DNA from: DT-110 sp030148525
GTDB taxonomy: Bacteria; Bacteroidota; Bacteroidia; Chitinophagales; Saprospiraceae
DNA length: 64,000 nucleotides
Reading direction: 5' to 3'
Assembly: GCA_965227445.1 (NCBI GenBank)
Contig: OZ245751.1
Location: 3,844,001-3,908,000, forward strand
The position numbers and the translations under genes were made by a program. Shown here in pieces: positions 1-9,074 of the stretch (positions within the stretch are counted from its first letter, which is position 1; each line of letters begins with the position of its first letter). The notes below the pieces were generated by a model. It made no database searches and was not told where the DNA came from. It saw nothing but the letters and a program-made list of their open reading frames with translations.

Positions 1-431
1 CTGTGGAAGTTTTTCGTAAGTTTTGAAACGACTTTAATGGAATCAACTCTTTGAAAAAACGTTTGCGTGGCCGCGATCCGCCCTCCTACGCCCGTAAGGG
101 CTTCGGCAGTCGGTGAAGGATCAGCGTTCCTTTGCGAGCCGTTCCTGCCCGCCGAAGCCCCTACGGGCGTATGCCTTCGCGGAGGCGGGTGACGCCCGAT
201 GCTCTACGCACGACGCACAACGCGGACAAGCGCAATGCGAAAAACCAGAGCATGAAAAACCGAAGCCATGTCCAAACCATCCCTCCGGTCTCTTCTTTCG
301 CTATAGTCGCTGCAGTCTCGTCCCGTATGGACGCCCTACGGAGTCTCTTCTTTCAATAAACGTTTGCGTGGCCGCGATCCAGAGGATCAGCGCTCCTTTG
401 CGAGCCGTTCCTGCCGTAAGCCGTTGGCCGT
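1..431. repeat. Intergenic repeat cluster, inverted copy of the macrosatellite unit
   Basis: No credible gene. From about 240 to 410 the sequence is the reverse complement of the unit tandemly repeated at 14753-16796: it shares the 'ccctccggtctcttctttcg' block (about 280-300), the ctatagtcgctgcagtctcg block and the gatccAGAggatc hairpin at about 378. A second partial unit lies at about 65-140, where the three-base hairpin loop is replaced by roughly 35 bases containing a small G+C-rich palindrome. The right edge carries the gccgtctaccgtga word, which supplies the stop codon of the gene ending at 432. The short open frames here are translations of repeats. Confidence 0.75.
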
Positions 432-3400
432 CTACCGTGAACCTCTGGTGAACGGCGCCCCCTTCGCCTTCAGGGCGCGCTCGTAGGCACTGAGGTTTTC
501 CAGGAACTGATCCAGGTCATCGCGGAAGGTAGTAAAGGCGTTTTCGGCGATCTCCAGATTGGTCCGGAAGGTCTCGGTAGGTGGCTGACGCACACTCCAG
601 TGGCCGCCCGATACCTGCCAAACCCGCGATTGGATACCCGGCGAGGTGGATTCGTTCATACCGGACCGTGCCGGATCGCCCCATAAGCGCATCCGTAATT
701 CGGCCAGTTGCCCCTGCAGTTCCTGCCAGCGTGCAAAATCACTGGCAATGGCTTTAGGCGTGCGGGGCAGGGCGGCCTTCAGGTAGCGGAGTCGCTCCCC
801 GGCTTCCCCCATCTGCTGGCCCGCACTGGTCGTCTTACGCATCAGTTCGCTGGTTTCCTGCTGAAAGTCGACAACGGCCGCAAAATCGACATCCATGGAC
901 GTAGCCGGGATGGGCTTCACCGTGAAGGTCTGTGCCTCACCCTGAGGCTCGATCTCCCCGTTGTGTTCCAGAAATACCCGGACCGTATAATCCCCCGGAG
1001 GCGCCAGGGGACCCTGCGGGTCGCCTGCCCAGGGCGGACGGAAGGAGGGAGTAGATAAATTGACAGGGTTGGGTGCCGGATAGCGCAGGTCCCAACTGGC
1101 CCGATGCAGGCCCTTGCCCCCAGGCCCTTCGATCCAACGCACAGGGTCTCCACCTTCGTCCTGAATGAGCAGCAAGATCCGCGGACCTTCTTCTCCTGCT
1201 TCCGCCCGCATGGTTTCCCAGCCGGGGAAGGGAATGTCTTTGCCCTCGCTGCGCAATTCCTGTTCTGCTTCTTGCCGTTTACCCTTGGCCGTTTGCGGCC
1301 ATTCGGACACGTAATAGGTGACCAGTGCTCCGAAGGGTGGATTGTCACCCACGTAATTATCCGATCCCAGGGTAGGCATGCCTTTGGCCTGCATAGGTAC
1401 ATTGGGGATGTACCACCAGGCGTCGCGTACCGGGAAGAGGGTCGTTTCTTCGGCCGCCACCGCCTCGGTGAGCGTCCGCAAGGGCGAGTAATCGTCGAGG
1501 ACGTAGAATCCACGACCAAAGGTGGCCCCCACTATATCGTGGTCGCGTTCGTGCAACTCCACATCCCGAAACGGAATGGTCGGTACTCCGGCGCCCAGTT
1601 TGATCCAGTTTTCGCCCCGATTGTAGGAAAAGTACAGGCCGTATTCGGTGCCGATTACCAGCAGGTCCTGCTGCACGGGATCTTGCTTGACGACCCATAC
1701 GATGGTGCCTTCCGGCAAATCGCCGGCAATGGAGGTCCAGGAGCGGCCGCGATCGGCACTCATAAAGAGGTAGGGATTGTAATCACCCAGTTTATGGGCA
1801 TCGGCTACGGCAAAGACGGTATTCGCATCGTGACGGGAGGCTTCCAGATCGTTGATGAAGGAACGCTCGGGTACACCGGGCAGCTTGCTGCTTTCCCGCC
1901 AGGTATTGCCGCCATCTTCACTAATGTGGATCAAGCCGTCGTCGGAACCGGTGTACAGCACTCCTTCCTCCAGTGGTGATTCGGCAATGGATGTCAGGGT
2001 CGCGTACTTCGACATGGCCCCGTTATCGTAGAGGGCATCCACACTCCACACGCGATCGATCATCTCCAATTCGTAGCGATTGGTATTGGTGGTCAGGTCT
2101 TCGCTGATGGCTGTCCAGGAGTTGCCGCGATCGTCGCTACGCCACAGGCGCTGGGAGCCGAAATACAGACGGTGGTTGTCGTGCGGACTGATCAGGATGG
2201 GGCTATCCCAATTCCACCGTTCGGGTGGATCGTTGGGCGCCGGCTGTGGTTGGATATTCAGCACTTCGTGGTTGCGGCGATCGTAGCGGTGGAGCAGGCC
2301 CTGCTGAATTTCCATGTAAGCGGTGTTCAGATCTTCGGGGTCGAAGGCCGAATCGTACCCGTCGGCACCCAGGGGTACGTACCAATCCTGATTACGTACA
2401 CCCTCGACATTCCTGGTGCGTGACGGACCGATCAGGGTCCCCAGGTCCTGCGCACCACCGATGATATTGTAGAAGGGCAGGGCGTTATCGAGGCCGAGTT
2501 TATAGAATTGGGAGACCGGCATATTCGGGAAATGGCGCCAGCGGGTTCCCTGGTCGAAGCTCTCGTAGAGGCCCGCATCGGTGCCCACCAGCAGGTGATC
2601 ACCATTGGCCGGATCGATCCACATGGCGTGGCTGTCGCTGTGCTTATCGCGCCCCGTTTCCAGATAGTCGAAAGTCTTACCGCCGTCGCGGGTCACGTGC
2701 ACGAACACATCCATTTGGTAGACCAGATCCGCATTATCGGGCGAGGCTTCAATCTCCTGGTAGTAGTGCGGGCCGGTACCTCCCGAGGTGTAGCTATTGC
2801 GTTTTTCCCAGCTTTCGCCCCGGTCAAGGGAGCGGTAAAAGCCCTTTTCCGAGCCGTCGGCCTCAATGGTAGCGTAGACCAGGTCGGGATTGGCGGGAGT
2901 TACGGCCAGACCGATCTTGCCCATATCGCCTTTCGGCAAACCGGTTTGCAGGCGCTGCCAATTAGCACCACCGTCCGTGGATTTATAGATGCCCGACCGG
3001 GGTCCGCCCGCCAGCAGCGACCAGGTATGGCGTCGGCGTTGGTAGGCGGCCGCGTAAACGACATCGGGATTGCCGGGTGCGAATTCCAGGTCGGTAACGC
3101 CCGTATGCTCATCGATGGCTAACACCTGCTCCCAGGTCTGGCCGCCATCAGTCGTCTTATAGACACCCCGGTCGCCACCGGATGACCAAAGCGGTCCCTC
3201 CGCAGCTACATAGACCACATCGCTATTGCGGGGATCGACCAATATCTTACCGATGTGCTCCGACTGTTGGAGTCCGGTGTTTGTCCAGGACTTACCGCCG
3301 TCGGTACTTTTGTAGACGCCATCGCCCCAGCCGACGTGGCGACCACTGACGTTTTCACCGGTACCCACCCAGACGGTCTGGGCCCGATTGGGGTCTACCG

Positions 3401-3701
3401 TTACGGTACCGATGGAATACGATGACTGATTATCAAAAACGGGCGTCCAGGTGATGCCGCTATTGGTGGTCTTCCAAAGATTTCCCGAGCCGGCGGCCAC
3501 GTACCAGGTGCTGGCGTGGTGGGGGCTTACAGCGATATCGGCGATGCGTCCGCCCATGAGGGCCGGGCCGATGCTGCGGAGTTGGAGGTTATTAACCGCT
3601 TCCTGAAGGGAGGATTGCTGGTCTTCCTGACTAAAGACGGAGGAAGAACACAAGCAGATGATCAATAAGACTAACAGGGAAGGTAGACGATCTTTTTTCA
3701 T
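432..3701 (-). CDS. Secreted sortilin-like (VPS10/BNR repeat) beta-propeller protein
   Basis: The 1089-residue protein starts MKKDRLPSLLVLLIICLCSS, a signal peptide ending near SVFSQ. Residues about 40-760 carry repeated Asp-box motifs (S/T-x-D-x-G-x-x-W): STDGGKSW, TTDGGQTW, STDGGANW, LDRGESW, SDDRGNSW, EDGGNTW, ADRGRSW, YNRGENW. This is the VPS10/sialidase-like propeller layout of the large Bacteroidota 'glycosyl hydrolase, BNR repeat' family; no catalytic residues can be assigned, so a hydrolase role is only nominal. The C-terminal third has beta-sandwich sequence (LLLIQDEGGDPVRW, LHRASWDLRYPAP) followed by a helical tail. It probably acts in periplasm or at the cell surface. The last codons, GSR-stop, lie in the intergenic repeat word that also ends the cyclase at 5649. 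Confidence 0.85.
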   Translation of the reverse strand: MKKDRLPSLLVLLIICLCSSSVFSQEDQQSSLQEAVNNLQLRSIGPALMGGRIADIAVSPHHASTWYVAAGSGNLWKTTNSGITWTPVFDNQSSYSIGTVTVDPNRAQTVWVGTGENVSGRHVGWGDGVYKSTDGGKSWTNTGLQQSEHIGKILVDPRNSDVVYVAAEGPLWSSGGDRGVYKTTDGGQTWEQVLAIDEHTGVTDLEFAPGNPDVVYAAAYQRRRHTWSLLAGGPRSGIYKSTDGGANWQRLQTGLPKGDMGKIGLAVTPANPDLVYATIEADGSEKGFYRSLDRGESWEKRNSYTSGGTGPHYYQEIEASPDNADLVYQMDVFVHVTRDGGKTFDYLETGRDKHSDSHAMWIDPANGDHLLVGTDAGLYESFDQGTRWRHFPNMPVSQFYKLGLDNALPFYNIIGGAQDLGTLIGPSRTRNVEGVRNQDWYVPLGADGYDSAFDPEDLNTAYMEIQQGLLHRYDRRNHEVLNIQPQPAPNDPPERWNWDSPILISPHDNHRLYFGSQRLWRSDDRGNSWTAISEDLTTNTNRYELEMIDRVWSVDALYDNGAMSKYATLTSIAESPLEEGVLYTGSDDGLIHISEDGGNTWRESSKLPGVPERSFINDLEASRHDANTVFAVADAHKLGDYNPYLFMSADRGRSWTSIAGDLPEGTIVWVVKQDPVQQDLLVIGTEYGLYFSYNRGENWIKLGAGVPTIPFRDVELHERDHDIVGATFGRGFYVLDDYSPLRTLTEAVAAEETTLFPVRDAWWYIPNVPMQAKGMPTLGSDNYVGDNPPFGALVTYYVSEWPQTAKGKRQEAEQELRSEGKDIPFPGWETMRAEAGEEGPRILLLIQDEGGDPVRWIEGPGGKGLHRASWDLRYPAPNPVNLSTPSFRPPWAGDPQGPLAPPGDYTVRVFLEHNGEIEPQGEAQTFTVKPIPATSMDVDFAAVVDFQQETSELMRKTTSAGQQMGEAGERLRYLKAALPRTPKAIASDFARWQELQGQLAELRMRLWGDPARSGMNESTSPGIQSRVWQVSGGHWSVRQPPTETFRTNLEIAENAFTTFRDDLDQFLENLSAYERALKAKGAPFTRGSR

Positions 3702-3831
3702 ACTAACATATACTTCGGTGGTAAAAACAGGAAATTAGCTGATGAGGAAAGATATCAATAAAAAAGACTTTCCATGGGATCGGCATTCGTCAATTCTTTA
3801 TCTTCCGGGTAGATCCGGAAACCGCACATCT

Positions 3832-4200
3832 ATGCCCGAGAAACAACTAATTGATACGCCCCTGGAAGGTATATCTTCCACAAATTATACCCTGAGTGCT
3901 TACCGTCTTTTTCAGGTATCCCTGGTTTGCGCACTCTTTCTTGCCGGGATAATGCTCTATTTCTGGAACAAACCGGAGCCGGACTTACTGATCGTTCAAT
4001 TTTTGGGCTTCCTGTATTTCCTCATTTGTTTGACCTCACTGGCAGGTACCGTCTTTGGTTACCTTAGCTTCCGCAAAAAGGAACTGTCGGGCCTTCGCAA
4101 AAAGCTGGGGCTGGTCGGAAATGGTTTGCTGTTTCTTCTCTTCCTGTGCTTAATCGTGTACAGCCTGATCGCTTTTCCGGTCCCCGAAATAGAACACTAA
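3832..4200 (+). CDS. Small predicted membrane protein, function unknown
   Basis: The open frame runs from 3742, but the first 30 codons (RKDINKKDFPWDRHSS...) look untranslated, and the ATG at 3832 (MPEKQLIDTPLEG) gives a tidy 122-residue protein with three hydrophobic segments: LFQVSLVCALFLAGIMLYFW, LIVQFLGFLYFLICLTSLAG and LGLVGNGLLFLLFLCLIVYS, joined by a basic loop FRKKELSGLRKK. Topology suggests a three-pass inner-membrane protein. It sits 11 bases ahead of the dienelactone hydrolase-like gene and is likely cotranscribed with it. The family was not recognised; the choice of start is an inference. Confidence 0.6.
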   Translation: MPEKQLIDTPLEGISSTNYTLSAYRLFQVSLVCALFLAGIMLYFWNKPEPDLLIVQFLGFLYFLICLTSLAGTVFGYLSFRKKELSGLRKKLGLVGNGLLFLLFLCLIVYSLIAFPVPEIEH

Positions 4201-4211
4201 ACCATTAGAAT

Positions 4212-4976
4212 ATGGCCACTCAAATCACCGACTACCAAAAAGAATCCTTCTCCTTTCCGATGCGAAACGGGCACACGGCTACCCACGATGTATATAGCCG
4301 TGGTAATGGATCGAAGGTGCTAATCCTTATCCAGGAATTACCCGGCATTGGCCAGGAGACCCTGGCACTTGCCGATCGTTTCGTGGCCCGTGATTATACG
4401 GTTGTCCTGCCACACCTTTTTGGACCGATCGGTAAAACATCTATGGTCGGCAACACCATCCGCGTATTCTGTATGCGACGGGCATTCAAGCTTTTTGCCC
4501 GCACCGAATCCAGTCCTATCGTCGACTTTCTCTCTGCCCTGTGCTCCGACATGAAGGAACGGTACGGCGTGCAGGGTGTTGCCGTGATCGGCATGTGCCT
4601 GACCGGCAATTTTGCCATTTCCCTCATGGCCAATGAAGACGTACTGGCCGGCTTTGCCAGTCAACCCGCTATGCCCCTCCTGCAACAAAACGCCCTGCAT
4701 ATGAGCCAGGAGACCATCCAGGCTGCCAAACACAATCTCGATCGTGTTGGCTCCATGCATTGTGGACGCTTCCGCAAAGATCCCTTGTGTACCGCTGCCA
4801 AGTTCCATGCCCTCGATCAGACCTTCAACCGGGACGGGAGGGAACGCATCGTCTTCCACGAGTTACCGGGGCGCGGGCATTCCATTCTCACCCTCGATTT
4901 TGTAGATCAGGAAGGGCATCCTACGCACCAGGCCTTGCAGGAAGTGATGGGATACTTTGACGGGCAGCTTTCTTAA
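4212..4976 (+). CDS. Dienelactone hydrolase-family protein
   Basis: 254 residues with the alpha/beta-hydrolase layout of the dienelactone hydrolase family. ILIQELPGIG carries the Glu that in this family pairs with the nucleophile, GMCLTGN (about residue 122) gives a cysteine nucleophile elbow G-x-C-x-G, and PGRGHSIL near the end supplies the His. No signal peptide is seen, so it is cytoplasmic. The family hydrolyses lactones or small esters; the substrate here cannot be read. It follows a small membrane protein by 11 bases. The segment just after the stop becomes GAATGNT heptamers. Confidence 0.8.
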   Translation: MATQITDYQKESFSFPMRNGHTATHDVYSRGNGSKVLILIQELPGIGQETLALADRFVARDYTVVLPHLFGPIGKTSMVGNTIRVFCMRRAFKLFARTESSPIVDFLSALCSDMKERYGVQGVAVIGMCLTGNFAISLMANEDVLAGFASQPAMPLLQQNALHMSQETIQAAKHNLDRVGSMHCGRFRKDPLCTAAKFHALDQTFNRDGRERIVFHELPGRGHSILTLDFVDQEGHPTHQALQEVMGYFDGQLS

Positions 4977-5259
4977 AAATGATGAATGCTAAATGCTGAA
5001 TGTTGAATGAAGGTTGAGGGTAACGCCTGGGGCGTTTTGGGTATTCCCGGATTGATTTTTGAGAAAACCCGAAAGCCCTGATGATCGCTGAGTTGTGATA
5101 CGCCCCGGACTATGCGTGCCCTTAGGTACGCTAGCTTTTTATGCCAACTATCGAAGACCGTAATATCCTTTTTCACGCAGCGAGCGCAATGGTTCGCAGC
5201 GGATTCGCAGCGAACGCCGCTTGGGGCAGAACCCTATATCTTGGACCAATAGCCATGTC
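4977..5259. other. Intergenic: GAATGNT heptamers, then unannotated sequence with one hairpin
   Basis: 4977-5012 is made of seven-base words (gaatgct, aaatgct, gaatgtt, gaatgaa) directly after the stop codon of the hydrolase. A short inverted repeat, gcgtg-cccttagg-tacgc, lies at 5114-5131. Nothing else is recognised before the 14-base array begins. Confidence 0.6.
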
Positions 5260-5690
5260 ACGTAAGCCGTTCATCGTAAGCCGTCCATCGTGAGCCGTCC
5301 ATCGTAAGCCGTCCATCGTAAGCCGTCCATCGTGAGCCGTCCATCGTAAGCCGTCCATCGTAAGCCGTCCATCGTGAGCCGTCCATCGTAAGCCGTCCAT
5401 CGTAAGCCGTCCATCGTAAGCCGTCCATCGTAAGCCGTCCATCGTAAGCCATCTACCGTAAGCCGTCCATCGTGAGCCGTCCATCGTGAGCCGTCCATCG
5501 TAAGCCGTCCATCGTAAGCCGTCCATCGTGAGCCGTCCATCGTGAGCCGTCCATCGTGAGCCGTCCATCGTAAGCCGTCTACCGTGAGCCGTCCATCGTA
5601 AGCCGTCCATCGTAAGCCGTCCATCGTGAGCCGTCCATCGTGAGCCGTCTACCGTGAGCCATGGGCCGTGTCGCGTAAACCGTACACCGG
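5260..5690. repeat. Tandem array of about 30 copies of a 14-bp unit (two heptamers)
   Basis: The unit cgtRagccgtccat (R = a or g) repeats almost perfectly about 30 times. It resolves into alternating heptamers ccgtcca and tcgtRag. Because 14 is not divisible by three and the unit lacks minus-strand stops, all three minus frames are open through the array (Trp-Thr-Ala-His-Asp-Gly-Arg-Leu-type periodic peptides); these are not believable proteins. The array runs into the 3' end of the adenylate cyclase gene, whose stop codon TAG lies in a variant unit. Confidence 0.95.
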
Positions 5691-6764
5691 CATTTCCTGC
5701 TTGCGTCCCCGCAACGCGGCAGTGCCCAGCGGCTGGAACGACCAGTCCCCTTTTGCCGGAAGGCGATCCACTAAATCCTCCGAAACCAGGAGGTCAGTAC
5801 CGTATTCTTTGCACATGCCCTGCAAGCGGGCGGTAGCGTTGAGGACATCGCCGGTATAGACGATCTCTTTTTTCAGGGCACCGATCTCGCCGGTGGTCAC
5901 TTCGCCCAGGTGTAAGCCGGCTTTAAAGTCCGGAATGACCCCGAAGTCCCGTTCGAAGGCAGGAGCTTGTGCCCGGAGTGCTTCTTTCAGGGCCAGATAA
6001 CAGCGTACACAACGATCATTTTCGAGGCCCACTTCCGCCCTCCAGGTGATGACCACCTCGTCGCCGATGTACTGGTACACCTCTCCCCGATGGTCGATGA
6101 TGGCATCGGACATGGCATCGTAATAGCGCTGCAACAGATCAAAATAGCGTACGTGGCCCAATTGCTCGGCAATGGTCGTGGAGGATTTCATATCGGAAAA
6201 CAGGAAGATCCGGTGCTCGTGTCGTGGGTGGTGATATTTGCCCGTAAAGAAATTGAGCAGCACCTGGTGACCTACGTGTTCGCTTAAGGCAGAATACAAG
6301 AGGCTCAAAAACAGCGAGAAAGACAATTGCAGCATCGTACTCACAAAGGTGAGACTAGTGAAGTACCTGCGAACCTTTTGCCAGACCCCTTCACTTAGCA
6401 GCCCCTCGCCCGCCTCCAGAGCAGCAGCGACCGGGTACGTGAGGAACTGCACTACCACCATAAAGGAAAAGTACAGCAGGAATTTCAGCAGGAGCTTCCG
6501 GCCCAGGCTAAAGGCTTTAAACCGCTTGTCCAAAACAACAACTTCCAGCCACCCCAGGATCAGCCCGAAGACCGCTACGGCCAGCATGGCAAAGAACACG
6601 ATGGTCGGAGTCAGGGTAATAGCGGTATCCGGGTTCAGGTTCTGGTTATTGGTCGCTGCTGATTCCACGAACAGTAGAAAAAGCCCCGTAACCACCCAGA
6701 TCAGTCCGAAAGGCCAGATGCGGGATAAATTGTGTTTTTGTTTTGGCGAAAGCTTGAAGGGCAT
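5649..6764 (-). CDS. Membrane-bound class III adenylate/guanylate cyclase
   Basis: 371 residues. The N-terminal half has four hydrophobic segments (LIWVVTGLFLLFVES, IVFFAMLAVAVFGLILGW, LLLKFLLYFSFMVVVQFLTY, LQLSFSLFLSLLYSAL). The C-terminal half is a class III cyclase catalytic domain: IFLFSDMKSST and YIGDEVVITW carry the two metal-binding Asp residues, and DVLNATARLQGMC is the Asn/Arg transition-state helix. It should make a cyclic nucleotide at the cytoplasmic face; ATP versus GTP cannot be decided with confidence. The architecture resembles Bacteroidota cyclases with simple membrane anchors. Codons 4-11 (aagctttcgccaaaac) resemble the leader element that lies just upstream at 6771. The C-terminal residues DTAHGSR and the stop are written in the 14-bp repeat sequence. 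Confidence 0.9.
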   Translation of the reverse strand: MPFKLSPKQKHNLSRIWPFGLIWVVTGLFLLFVESAATNNQNLNPDTAITLTPTIVFFAMLAVAVFGLILGWLEVVVLDKRFKAFSLGRKLLLKFLLYFSFMVVVQFLTYPVAAALEAGEGLLSEGVWQKVRRYFTSLTFVSTMLQLSFSLFLSLLYSALSEHVGHQVLLNFFTGKYHHPRHEHRIFLFSDMKSSTTIAEQLGHVRYFDLLQRYYDAMSDAIIDHRGEVYQYIGDEVVITWRAEVGLENDRCVRCYLALKEALRAQAPAFERDFGVIPDFKAGLHLGEVTTGEIGALKKEIVYTGDVLNATARLQGMCKEYGTDLLVSEDLVDRLPAKGDWSFQPLGTAALRGRKQEMPVYGLRDTAHGSR

Positions 6765-6770
6765 AAGCTG

Positions 6771-6785
6771 TTTTTTGCGAAAGCT
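6771..6785 (-). promoter_or_regulatory. Leader element AGCTTTCGCAAAAAA ahead of the cyclase
   Basis: In the sense of the cyclase gene this reads agctttcgcaaaaaa and ends six bases from the ATG. The same word family lies upstream of several other genes in the window. Its role is unknown; the A-tract next to a start codon fits Bacteroidota translation leaders. Confidence 0.4.
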
Positions 6786-7383
6786 AAAATAGGGAATTAA
6801 AGGTTTGAGGTTTGAGGTTTGGGGTTTGAGGTTTGGGGTTTGAGGTTAGAAGTTGACTTGGATCGTGCTGGGTTGCTTCGGCTTTTTTGACTGCTTCATC
6901 TCTGCCCTTTTTCGCGTCGAGCGTGGAGCGTCGGGCATAGGGACCGGGAGCGACTGAAGGGAACGAAGCGACTGAAGAGACTTGCCTGAGCTAAATTGTT
7001 TGTTTGTACTTGATTTCTGGGAGCCTCCTCTATCTCTATCTTGTATGCGGAATCGGGCTTAGTTCGTCAAGGGTTGTCTGATACGGGAACACGGCGAGCC
7101 ACCGCCCTTACGGGCCGCGCTCACTCCCACCGCTGAAGCGGATGGGCTTAAACTGCACACTGAGAACTGCCGACTGGAGACTGACTTCGAAATCGGAAAG
7201 CGGAAAGCGGAAATCCCTTGGTCCACCCTGTGAAACGCCGTGTTACTCTGTGGTTTTAAGCAGTCCATTACGCCGTGAAGACTGCCGACTGCCGACTGAA
7301 CCACGGAGCCATCATTAAACACGATCTTATCAGGCACACATGACCAGTGGACCTTATCTTAGTGTAAAAATCACCCAACTGAT
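6786..7383. repeat. Intergenic: heptamer arrays, partial macrosatellite unit and REP-like palindrome
   Basis: 6797-6850 is a run of gtttgag/gtttggg heptamers. 6905-6990 holds gcgtcga/gcgtgga words and repeated gcgactgaa fragments related to the macrosatellite. 7136-7156 is the palindrome cccaccgctgaagcggatggg, also present at 12362, 27845 and 32187. 7160-7215 and 7275-7305 are ACTGNNN and cggaaag heptamers. No coding sequence is credible. Confidence 0.75.
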
Positions 7384-8862
7384 ATGAGACCTCTTCTGCT
7401 TTGCCTGTCACTTCTGGCCATTCTTTGTAGTTGCAGTAGTCCGCAACCCTACTCACCACGTTTTGTAGTCACCGGCAATCCGCCGTTCGAGATACCCGAA
7501 GGACAAGACTACACCTTCGGCTACCTGGAGGTCCCCGCAGACCGGGCTGAACCGACGGGCGACACCATTCGATTGCCGGTGTATTATTTCCGGAGTCGGA
7601 ATCCGGATCCACGGCCTGATCCCATCATCTACACCGTTGGTGGACCCGGTGGCAGTACCATGTTCAATGCTCCGTACATGCAGTACTATCAATACCTCGA
7701 CGATCGCGATTTCATTTTATTCGAGCAGCGGGGTACGAAGTATGCCCAACCGCATCTGGCTTGCCCGGAATGGGCCGACGCTATGTACCGGTCGGGGCTT
7801 CCCGGGGTTACAGAAGCGGAGGCCAACCAATTTAAGCGCGATGCAGCACAGGCTTGTCGTGACCGACTGGTGGCCGATGGCGTCGACCTGAACCAGTACA
7901 CCACCCGCGCCATTGCCGCAGATCTGGCCGACCTGGTAACCGCTCTGGAGATTGACTCCTTTAATCTGCTGACCATTTCGTACAGCACCAAGATCGCCCA
8001 GGTGATGATGCGGGATCACCCGGAAGGATTGCGCAGTGTGGTGATGGATTCGGCACTGCCACTGGCTGCCAATTACGACGAAGAAAGCACAGGACACCTA
8101 ATGGCCATTCTGGAACAGCTGCTCGGTGATTGTGCCCGTGATCCGGCCTGCAACCAGGCTTACCCTGATCTAAAAGAGCGATTTCTGGCCTTCCTGCGGA
8201 AAGCCAGTGCAGAACCACTGGAAGTGACCGTCAACCACCCTGAAACCGGGAACCCCGAACTTTTCCGTCTGCGGGGTGAGGACCTGATTGCTGTATTTAC
8301 TAATGCGGGAACGGGCGGAGCTTCCAACGTACCCCGGGAAATGGAGCGCATGCTACAGGGCGATTATGCCGCCATCAGCGAAGAATTGGCTGGACTGTTC
8401 GAGGGTCCGGGTGCCGGCGATGGCATCGGTGCTCGCCTCTCGGTCTGGTGCGCTGAGGAATATCCTTTCGCCGATCAGTCCGTCGTTGAGCGGGAAACGC
8501 ACCGCTACCCGGAAATAGAGGGCTTGTCCCCGGCGGTATACCCCGCTGAGATCTGTGATATCTGGAGCGTCCAAGCAGAACCACCGAGGGAAAACGAGCC
8601 CGTTACCAGTGATATTCCCACACTATTGATCAACGGCAGCTACGATTCGGATACGCCTCCAACATGGGCAGCGCAAATGCAAAACTATTTACCCAATAGC
8701 TTCCATATGGTCTTCCCGGGATGGAAACACATTCCAACCACTTACTGGAGTAACCCTTGCGCAATGACGGTGGCCAATGCTTTTTTCAACAATCCTCAAG
8801 TACGGTCGGAGGCACCCTGCTTTGAGCAATTGGATGAGGTTTCTTTTGTGGTATCGGAGTGA
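7384..8862 (+). CDS. Alpha/beta hydrolase with TAP-like C-terminal domain, lipoprotein
   Basis: 492 residues. N-terminus MRPLLLCLSLLAILCSCSS is a lipoprotein signal, so it is probably membrane anchored in the periplasm or exported. YTVGGPGGSTMFN is the oxyanion loop typical of proline iminopeptidase/tripeptidyl aminopeptidase-like hydrolases. The nucleophile elbow is degenerate: LLTISYSTKIA replaces the usual G-x-S-Y-G, leaving Ser as presumed nucleophile. NGSYDSDTPP (Asp) and PGWKHIPT (His) complete the triad in the C-terminal TAP-like domain. Several Cys pairs (ACPEW, ACRDR, DCARDPAC) suggest disulfides. Substrate unknown; peptidase or esterase. Confidence 0.8.
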   Translation: MRPLLLCLSLLAILCSCSSPQPYSPRFVVTGNPPFEIPEGQDYTFGYLEVPADRAEPTGDTIRLPVYYFRSRNPDPRPDPIIYTVGGPGGSTMFNAPYMQYYQYLDDRDFILFEQRGTKYAQPHLACPEWADAMYRSGLPGVTEAEANQFKRDAAQACRDRLVADGVDLNQYTTRAIAADLADLVTALEIDSFNLLTISYSTKIAQVMMRDHPEGLRSVVMDSALPLAANYDEESTGHLMAILEQLLGDCARDPACNQAYPDLKERFLAFLRKASAEPLEVTVNHPETGNPELFRLRGEDLIAVFTNAGTGGASNVPREMERMLQGDYAAISEELAGLFEGPGAGDGIGARLSVWCAEEYPFADQSVVERETHRYPEIEGLSPAVYPAEICDIWSVQAEPPRENEPVTSDIPTLLINGSYDSDTPPTWAAQMQNYLPNSFHMVFPGWKHIPTTYWSNPCAMTVANAFFNNPQVRSEAPCFEQLDEVSFVVSE

Positions 8863-8867
8863 GCGGT

Positions 8868-9042
8868 TCCCAGTTGGCAGGGGGCAGTGCCCAGTGGGCA
8901 GTTCGCAGTTCCCAGTTCCCAGTACTCAATTATCTGCATACTGATGACTGAAGACTGATGACTGAAGACTGATGACTGAAGACTGCAAACTGAAGACTGC
9001 ATACTGCCGACTGGGGACTGATGACTGGAAAACTGACGTTTG
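8868..9042. repeat. Heptamer array, CAGTNNN then ACTGNNN words
   Basis: Starting just after the previous stop codon, the sequence parses into seven-base words: cccagtt, ggcaggg, ggcagtg, cccagtg, ggcagtt, cgcagtt, then actgatg, actgaag, actgcaa, actgcat, actgccg. The phase is kept for over 150 bases while the last three bases vary. Confidence 0.9.
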
Positions 9043-9074
9043 GTTCGTAGTTTACAGCGCAAATACAACTACCT

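Noticed and set aside
1104..1979. 291-codon plus-strand frame opposite the BNR protein
   Set aside because: Antisense shadow of a well-supported gene.
5173..5624. Three overlapping minus frames of 64-145 codons encoding WTA.DGRL repeats
   Set aside because: All come from the 14-bp array, open in every minus frame.
5260..5690. CRISPR array
   Set aside because: The repeat is 14 bp with no spacers, and no cas gene is near. The ACTG array at 28310 also lacks unique spacers.
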